From Paraescarpia echinospica (taxonomy: Eukaryota; Annelida; Polychaeta; Sabellida; Siboglinidae): a stretch of DNA of 64,000 nucleotides. Numbering within the stretch: position 1 is the stretch's first letter; every line of letters starts with the position of its first letter. The stretch lies in contig CM034539.1 of NCBI GenBank assembly GCA_020002185.1, forward strand, positions 2,560,777 through 2,624,776. The letters run 5' to 3'. Shown here one piece after another: positions 62,044 through 64,000 of the stretch. A program made the position numbers and the translations under genes. The notes beneath the pieces were generated by a model that was not told the DNA's origin, made no database searches, and saw only the letters and a list, made by a program, of their open reading frames with translations.

Positions 62044-62405
62044 GTGTATACATAAGAGTGTGCGGCTTCGATAAAATAGTTTCCACTGACATGTATAATA
62101 GGATAATGCTGCAGTTGAGTCGCCTCACAGGGATGATATTAAGGTTTTAAAGACACACACGCACATACACATACACATACACATACATATACACATACAC
62201 AAACACACAACCACAAAAGCACACAAGTACAAACGCACGCACGCACACACGCACTCACGCACACAGACACATACACATATTAAACATCATGTTTCTTATA
62301 GATCACACACTAATGATTATGCTATTTAATTGTTTTTTTCATATTTCCGCTCTAGATCCTGCTGAACAGTTTGTCAAACAGCTGGAAGAAGCACGACTAC
62401 ACTAA
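35992..62405 (+). CDS. TSP1-domain single-pass membrane protein gene, 7 exons
   Basis: Proposed coding exons: 35992-36083, 38570-38793, 43627-43689, 43880-43957, 49928-50031, 55404-55455, 62356-62405; total 663 bases, 220 residues plus stop. All junctions have GT-AG signals and phases agree (2,1,1,1,0,1). Residues 1-22 are a signal peptide (LTAAAILLVAPHSSVA). Then comes a thrombospondin type 1-like repeat with CEWSAWGTWGTC (tryptophan ladder and two WxxW motifs), RFRQREIFC and more Cys; then a second Cys-rich piece, a Ser/Gly linker, a membrane segment followed by MCPFLCCCYCCFC, and a short cytoplasmic tail ending EEARLH. Exon 4 (43880-43957) adds an extra hydrophobic stretch; being phase 1-1 it can be skipped, giving 194 residues. 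I do not recognise the gene; role unknown, cell-surface location inferred. The 26-kb span is due to mobile-element-filled introns. Confidence 0.65.
36155..36212. repeat. (TA)n microsatellite
   Basis: About 55 bases of TA dinucleotide in intron 1. Confidence 0.9.
36478..36622 (+). repeat. (TA)n, (TG)n and (CGTG)n compound microsatellite
   Basis: TA-rich, then TGTG, then CGTGCGTG tetranucleotide repeats in intron 1. Confidence 0.9.
37613..37664. repeat. Two tandem copies of a GTGTGCCGCGGCACAC palindrome
   Basis: A perfect 16-bp palindrome at 37613-37628, repeated with one change at 37639-37654 (period 26). May be a relic of transposon terminal sequence. Confidence 0.7.
38570..38793 (+). CDS. 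Exon with the thrombospondin type 1 repeat
   Basis: Acceptor TTATGTTTAG before 38570, donor GTAAGT at 38794. Codes CEWSAWGTWGTCNC, RFRQREIFC, SYCRSTCGKS, FNACPLMC, then CVCYSYAHGKCCQN. WxxWxxW and the RxR strand are typical TSP1 features and WxxW is a known C-mannosylation motif. Confidence 0.75.
39594..40260 (+). repeat. Tandem duplication, period about 300-340 bp
   Basis: TTGTCATTACTTGYACAACAAGACAAACACGT-type sequence at 39592 and 39896, with GTTATCCAYTGGTATTGATGTT after each; TTACCTTGTTCTC...GTGCTA recurs at 39816 and 40155. About 2.2 copies. Confidence 0.8.
40463..40556 (+). repeat. Short tandem repeat, period about 21 bp
   Basis: Four to five imperfect copies of CATTGTCTACTCAGTGTCCAT. 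Confidence 0.85.
40585..41080 (-). pseudogene. Coding-like relic with E/K-rich repeats and a C-terminal domain
   Basis: Minus strand: two or more imperfect 29-residue repeats built of QEKEV..., REIE and QET (DNA period about 87), then KEVQEKRSTKSDGRQLVG, then MAKVLRITTDGMFEVAYMTR and GNWKWVRL...DIIKVVSPP. The end resembles C-terminal domains of uncharacterised mobile-element proteins. Not identified further. Confidence 0.35.
41184..41488 (+). repeat. 60-bp direct repeat pair, about 240 bp apart
   Basis: AACAACGTATTGCRTTATYATCCATGGATCA followed by GTTATCG and CGTGGCCCC occurs at 41187 and 41427 with few changes. Confidence 0.85.
42447..42493. repeat. (CA)n(TA)n microsatellite
   Basis: CACACACA followed by about 35 bases of TA in intron 2. 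Confidence 0.9.
43393..43480 (+). repeat. tRNA-derived SINE head
   Basis: GGCGCACGATAGAGCGCCGG (A-box-like) and GGGTAGTTCGATTCCGCC (B-box-like). The body is not well defined. Lies in intron 2 shortly before exon 3. Confidence 0.6.
43627..43689 (+). CDS. Linker exon (Ser/Gly-rich)
   Basis: 63 bases, acceptor TTTGCTTCAG, donor GTACAT, phase 1 at both ends. Codes STSSSGKGGADGSDYTTFLA, a flexible membrane-proximal linker. Confidence 0.6.
43880..43957 (+). CDS. Possible optional exon with a hydrophobic segment
   Basis: 78 bases, acceptor ATATATTTCAG, donor GTAGTT, phase 1 at both ends. Codes RYYYSVLPILIILLFICL and RTLHALP. Inclusion would place two hydrophobic segments in the protein; skipping keeps the frame. 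It may be alternative or not real. Confidence 0.4.
44960..45882 (+). pseudogene. Transposase-like protein, N-terminal and central part
   Basis: First piece (44960-45202) has SYLAYRLKANADTRKQVCKN followed by MF, then breaks. The main piece (45225-45880) reads LPKVPSHYCRSSSSKMYLEP, LSRQILSSEF, KKDQCDTCCAHKV (CxxC-like), TMDLQALLRCSRLEASSLFY, GVHNFTLFNLL and WSDGCGYQNHKHQL. The Asp in TMDLQ and in WSDGC are candidate catalytic residues of an RNase-H-like fold. I recognise this as a protein type annotated as uncharacterised in insects, Hydra and molluscs. It ends at HARG, where the LINE is inserted. Superfamily not known to me. Confidence 0.6.
45946..46452 (+). CDS. LINE ORF1 with SGNH/GDSL-like esterase domain (5' truncated)
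   Basis: 168 codons in the remaining frame. Motifs: ILVHVGTNNADKEGT (block with GTN), VEQVILSGILPVMGG, KRMAINALVEQMCEEEGVGF, IDLWGYF and MYMRDGLHLSGKGAAVF (the DGxHLS catalytic Asp-His pair). The N-terminal GDS block with the nucleophilic Ser is missing by 5' truncation. Esterase domains in ORF1 are known from CR1-type LINEs. The C-terminal 40 residues are low-complexity (Lys/Ser/Asn). Confidence 0.8.
   Translation: MGHGKGRSILVHVGTNNADKEGTTGIVQKYRHLVRKLKKTRVEQVILSGILPVMGGRGARYRNCKRMAINALVEQMCEEEGVGFIDLWGYFDGREDMYMRDGLHLSGKGAAVFSENLLRSVDSGTGCIYLNYSQGGLAEKPKTGGIDKDSKNNSAKNSLENCSEAGYK
46504..48762 (+). pseudogene. LINE ORF2: endonuclease and reverse transcriptase, one stop
   Basis: 46504-47217 and 47347-48762 are in the same frame, separated only by a TAA at 47215-47217. 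Endonuclease: HIIGITKSWAT, RRGGGVIFYIK, VGLVYRSPN, CVIMGDFNHGHIKW and LGSSDHNQIHF (catalytic SDH). RT: DNKSPGVDGIPPKLL, RPVSLTSVICKLLERLI, SQHGFLKARSCLTNML, IIYLDFQKAFDKVPHQRL, SGVPQGSVLGPILFLIYIND and LTFADDTKVFRRI, with an intact FADD. A frameshift near 48760 leads to the C-terminal part. Fits the CR1/Rex1 group. Confidence 0.9.
48821..49207 (+). pseudogene. LINE ORF2 C-terminal domain
   Basis: 128 codons: MLERVQRRATKMIPKLRDLS, YKKRLKECGLTTLETRRLRG, DQIEVFKILNGYENID and FSQRTVNEWNRLSDDCVGAS. This is the standard C-terminus of Rex1/CR1-like ORF2 (RVQRRATKxI...NxLxxxVV). One frame away from the RT. Confidence 0.85.
49255..49284 (+). other. Stem-loop in LINE 3' UTR
   Basis: TGCCATCTAGAG pairs with CTCTGGATGGCA (12 bp, one G-T), loop TTAATT. 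It is followed by the tail of TTGTTAAATC repeats. Hairpins at this place are known to be recognised by the RT in CR1/L2-type LINEs; here it is inferred. Confidence 0.75.
49298..49525 (+). pseudogene. Transposase-like protein, C-terminal part after the LINE
   Basis: Resumes with HARGETITQKYLERGHTQME then IYSVHIAIERKLKNKEI and CPANYIFV. In relatives the stretch is usually HTQMExDSxHxxIE; here the expected Asp is Tyr, so a likely catalytic residue is lost. HARG is coded on both sides of the LINE, as expected of a target-site duplication. Confidence 0.7.
49928..50031 (+). CDS. Exon with membrane span and Cys cluster
   Basis: Acceptor ATATATTTGCAG, donor GTAAGT at 50032, phase 1 to 0. Codes VFGSVLGIVVMCPFLCCCYCCFC in overlapping reading: a hydrophobic stretch running into seven Cys, then SSSEDTETTQT. 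Such clusters at the inner membrane face are commonly palmitoylated (inference). It lies about 80 bases past the right end of the transposase-like element. Confidence 0.65.
50260..50640 (+). pseudogene. LINE RT C-terminal relic
   Basis: Plus strand: GLKISEKKIKTHGNK, ENVIYLGSSINNQRIIDHEL (thumb YLGSxI), GKASATFSQLRKIWNN, FKLRFYNSN and LHKILGIH. It resembles the thumb of RTE-like or related endonuclease-reverse transcriptases. A deletion removes the part between FYNSN and LHKILG; two or more breaks. Confidence 0.7.
50640..51430. other. No recognised gene (AT-rich intron)
   Basis: Very AT-rich with TAACTAATTA-like stretches; no coding or RNA gene seen. Confidence 0.4.
51440..52310 (+). repeat. 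Interspersed repeat, copy B, with tRNA-like head
   Basis: Matches 33600-34260 (AAAACAAGGCAGCAACTAAA, CATGTGTACACAAAGTATA, CGCGATTCCCGCGG, CAATCACGTGATAT, GTGACGTCAC). At 52098-52185 a Ser/Leu-tRNA-like head (GTGGCCGAGTGGTTAAG ... GGCTTCAAACC) begins, followed by the body TTTTCGCAAAATAATATAAA seen in copy A. Confidence 0.75.
52312..52692. repeat. 380-bp near-continuous palindrome
   Basis: Outer arms ATTACCGGGAATGTACAATT at 52313 and its complement at about 52670-52690; inner arms ATTAATCAGTGCAATAAAC at 52461 and GTTTATTGCACTGATTAAA at 52531. The centre is near 52500. Ends in CCGG on both sides. Layout of a fold-back or MITE-like element. Confidence 0.85.
52870..53650 (-). pseudogene. LINE endonuclease relic, copy 6
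   Basis: Minus strand: KISAICLQETWLTDNSDTSL (catalytic ETW block), FDLTGFCRI, GGLLIYLNNEY, then EGQFIEVSGSTLK, and in another frame IGYIYRPSRKFTEHQ (usual YRPP). Order fits an apurinic-type LINE endonuclease. Several stops and frame changes. Confidence 0.7.
53650..55400. other. No recognised gene (intron 5)
   Basis: AT-rich. 53.7-54.4 kb may be upstream sequence of the minus-strand LINE relic, but no motif was recognised. Nothing else convincing. Confidence 0.35.
55404..55455 (+). CDS. Cytoplasmic tail exon
   Basis: 52 bases, acceptor GTGTGCATTACAG, donor GTCAGT, phase 0 to 1. Codes AVYYVPNSDNTATISIY. Its phases are exactly those needed to join the exons on either side. Confidence 0.55.
55456..57000. 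other. No recognised gene (intron 6)
   Basis: Nothing convincing on either strand. The last few hundred bases may be the outer end of the inverted-repeat element that follows. Confidence 0.35.
57010..57560 (+). repeat. Left compound TIR of copy 2
   Basis: Three related units starting near 57068, 57285 and 57475, each with a GTGTGGAG-AAGGT-AAGCAAGGWCATCA-type core and GAAATTG...CATTCCGCA-like end. Confidence 0.75.
57890..58630 (-). pseudogene. HEEADTRM-type transposon protein, decayed fragment
   Basis: Minus strand, several frames: TTFDEYVYSFVVPHIMKHL (58545-58620), VDLGTYLASRVK, GEKRGNEILRRVTWHKK, NWKYFHCDVT, LLAFLSIKV, DHEEPGTQLLILVQNAL (58210-58262, where HEEADTRx is expected), then FGTGNNVFHINGNGIHHALG and LPVVNSM (57990-58150). 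The order equals that of the central part of the protein in the 26.8-32.0 kb element and its relatives. Only about 250 residues remain; the N- and C-terminal parts are gone. Confidence 0.65.
58630..59165 (-). repeat. Right compound TIR of copy 2
   Basis: Reverse complement of the left arm; its outer edge runs into the 63-bp minisatellite array at 59195. Confidence 0.75.
59195..61525. repeat. 63-bp minisatellite (about 37 copies)
   Basis: Period 63, from successive GAGAGAACCTACTCCTGTTGG starts (59259, 59322 and so on). Variants differ at TATGAG/TGTGAG, TTGGTCG/TTGGCCG, TTCACC/TTCAGCC; some follow an order, hinting at higher-order repeats. A scrambled stretch lies at 60410-60500. The minus strand stays open over 60519-61574 as a 21-residue repeat (KRPPAISCQ...QRPTGVGSLI). 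The unit equals the endonuclease segment that adjoins it at 61520. Confidence 0.97.
61520..61668 (-). pseudogene. RTE-type LINE endonuclease N-terminal relic
   Basis: Minus strand: RLKIATCNVRTLLKDKHIQK then LEEERRETNLVWDVIGIGEV and RRREECFTT. The N-V-R-T-L start and the WD(V/I)IGI.E.RR block are typical of RTE-like endonucleases. Continuing on the minus strand it meets SGHLLYH...NNGQ...GVG, the first unit of the 63-bp array. Confidence 0.75.
61700..61995 (-). repeat. tRNA-derived SINE head and LINE 5' region
   Basis: Minus strand from 61995: GCGCAGTGGCCGAGCGGTTAG (A-box) and GGGTTTGGAATCCCGG (B-box-like), then a GC-rich stretch leading into the RTE endonuclease relic. The first 90 bases are tRNA-like; the rest may be the LINE 5' UTR. 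Adjoins a (TA)n run. Confidence 0.6.
61997..62042. repeat. (TA)n microsatellite
   Basis: 46 bases of pure TA next to the SINE head. Confidence 0.95.
62150..62272 (+). repeat. CA-rich microsatellite (ACACAT/ACGC variants)
   Basis: About 120 bases of imperfect CA, CATA and CGCA repeats, 80 bases before the last coding exon. Confidence 0.85.
62356..62405 (+). CDS. Last coding exon
   Basis: Acceptor after a long pyrimidine-rich tract (TTTTTTTCATATTTCCGCTCTAG). Codes PAEQFVKQLEEARLH then TAA at 62403-62405. Candidate polyadenylation signals AATAAA lie far downstream (63648, 63912); none is close. Confidence 0.55.
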
Positions 62406-63282
62406 GTGATCAAGCTGGAATTATTCTCTTTAATATGCGACATCATAATTACAATTTGCACCGTAGTGCATTTAGTGAGGCACGTTTAAAAGCAAACCAA
62501 ACCAACTCGCCAGGATAACCGGACTTTCAAACAAAGCTTGAAGTAGCTACGGAGTGCCTAAACATTTTCGTTTTCATTCTTCAGCAAATATGTGCTACTA
62601 CTGCGATTCACTACATTAATATATACATGTGTTAGCTGTTTATTGATAATCATATTCGAAACGAAGATTACAACAACTGTACGCAACAACGCATACATTA
62701 TTCGCATAAACTTATGGTTTGCACAACTGCTAATTAAGAAACGTTCAATATTAACTTCGTTTAACATTTAATATGCTTAATAATTTCGTCAATAACTGTT
62801 AAACTCACGTTATGACATACCAAACATTCGAGTTTTGTACATGCTTTAATATAATGGAATCTCCATATCAGCTTGAACCTCTACTACGGTGTTTTAATTG
62901 TCCAACGGTTGACTATATAGCATAGGCCTAACATTTATTCAAAATCCATACAACAATGGAATTAATTGCACTTGAACTATTCCGATAGTTCATGCAATGT
63001 AATTTCAAACTGTTTCTAAGACTACTGTTAATGGAATGAATTAGTGCAGTGGGTATGGTGTTTATGCCTTAACTAATAGCACCAGAGTCAAATGGTGTAA
63101 GCGCATTGTTTATATATACTTAGCTGCGGTACCATGCTCTTCACAGGCACGATTTACTATGAACAAGATTTCGCTTGCTTTTTCTCCATGCATAATCTGA
63201 TAACTCAGCTAGTTGTCAATCAAAAATTACTGTCGTTACACCTACGGGGTCCTGTTTGCAAAATACACACCTAAACATACTA

Positions 63283-63860
63283 CTTGAATACCACGTCGAT
63301 GTTCATGTGTGACATGACTACATAAATGTAAAACAGTGGACTGTCACTTTGCTATATACTTGAACACATAGTATACTCGCGTCGCTGTTCATGTTTAGTC
63401 TGATTTCATCAATGTAGTATAAAGCGGACAGAAACTTTTTCAAGCACATACATGTATTTTACTTGGGTTGATGTTCACATCTGGTTGGTTTATATTAATG
63501 TAACAATTATACAGTTAAGCGTCTATATAATAGTATACATCTTTAATCGGGTCGATGTTCTTGTGTGGTATGATGACTTGAATGCAATACAAACCATGTG
63601 TTGATAAATTGGATTGCCTATTATCAACCTGCGTAATGTAGTGTAAATTCAATAAAAACAGAGAAAGGGCTGCAAGAACATTTTTATAACACAGATTCAC
63701 CGGGGAATAGGGGGGTTCAGAGTGGAGTAGTACAAGAAATACATGTCTGCATGGGTTGATGTTCATGTATGTTCTGGATACGTTGATGTAACAATACGGA
63801 CCATGACTGCTATGCTCCTGAATAATATATGTACACTGTATACTCGGGTCGATTTGTTTA
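63283..63860 (+). repeat. Degenerate tandem repeat, period about 85-92 bp
   Basis: GGGTYGATGTTCATGT-like cores at about 63295, 63381, 63467, 63550, 63754 and 63846, each followed by TGA...AATGTA(A) about 30 bases later and by a GGAC/TGAC block. One unit is missing or eroded between 63550 and 63754. Confidence 0.7.
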
Positions 63861-64000
63861 TATTTTATTAACTATTGTTTGCTAAACACAATGTATTCGT
63901 TCTTGACGTTTAATAAATTTCGGCTACTTTTTCGCAACTCTCCGCTTGTTTTCCACGAATTCAAGCATACATACACGCACGCACGCACTCACACATATTA

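Overview
This is nuclear DNA from an animal, most likely a marine invertebrate (a mollusc or other lophotrochozoan is my best guess, but the sequence does not prove it). The evidence is spliced genes with GT-AG introns, tRNA-derived SINEs, at least seven LINE copies or relics of several clades, long-TIR DNA transposons, an integrase/capsid element of the F54H12 type, microsatellites and two coding minisatellites. There is no operon structure, Shine-Dalgarno pattern or CRISPR array.

Layout. 0-5 kb: a minus-strand SINE, then a 5'-truncated LINE ending in a TAC microsatellite. 5.5-8.0 kb: a decayed minus-strand element with integrase, a small membrane protein, a conserved unknown protein and a capsid-like protein. 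8.1-10.2 kb: unidentified coding-like relic split by a SINE. 10.9-13.3 kb: second LINE. 14.96-17.63 kb: a DNA element with about 230 bp inverted repeats carrying a three-exon zinc-finger gene. 19.1-21.4 kb: a LINE ORF1-like gene inflated by a 57-bp minisatellite, followed by a CR1-type EN/RT (21.9-24.6 kb). 26.79-31.98 kb: a 5.2-kb DNA transposon with long TIRs made of sub-repeats, coding a large uncharacterised protein. 33-35.5 kb: palindromic repeats and a minus-strand LINE.

36.0-62.4 kb: a plausible host gene of seven small exons on the plus strand, all with matching phases. It encodes a signal peptide, a thrombospondin type 1 repeat, a membrane segment with a cysteine cluster, and a short tail. 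Its introns are filled with mobile DNA: a transposase-like element (44.2-49.8 kb) split by a young CR1/Rex1-like LINE, a second repeat/palindrome cluster (51.4-52.7 kb), LINE relics, a second decayed member of the 26.8-kb transposon family (57.0-59.2 kb, minus), and a 63-bp minisatellite (59.2-61.5 kb) derived from a LINE endonuclease.

The strongest candidates for something undescribed are: (1) the DNA transposon family present twice (26.8-32.0 and 57.0-59.2 kb), both with long inverted repeats built of sub-repeats and the same HEEADTRM-type protein; (2) two independent minisatellites, 57 and 63 bp, each grown from LINE coding sequence; (3) the zinc-finger-bearing TIR element; (4) the TSP1 membrane-protein gene. 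Most mobile-element genes here are broken. Clade names for LINEs are from motif recognition only.
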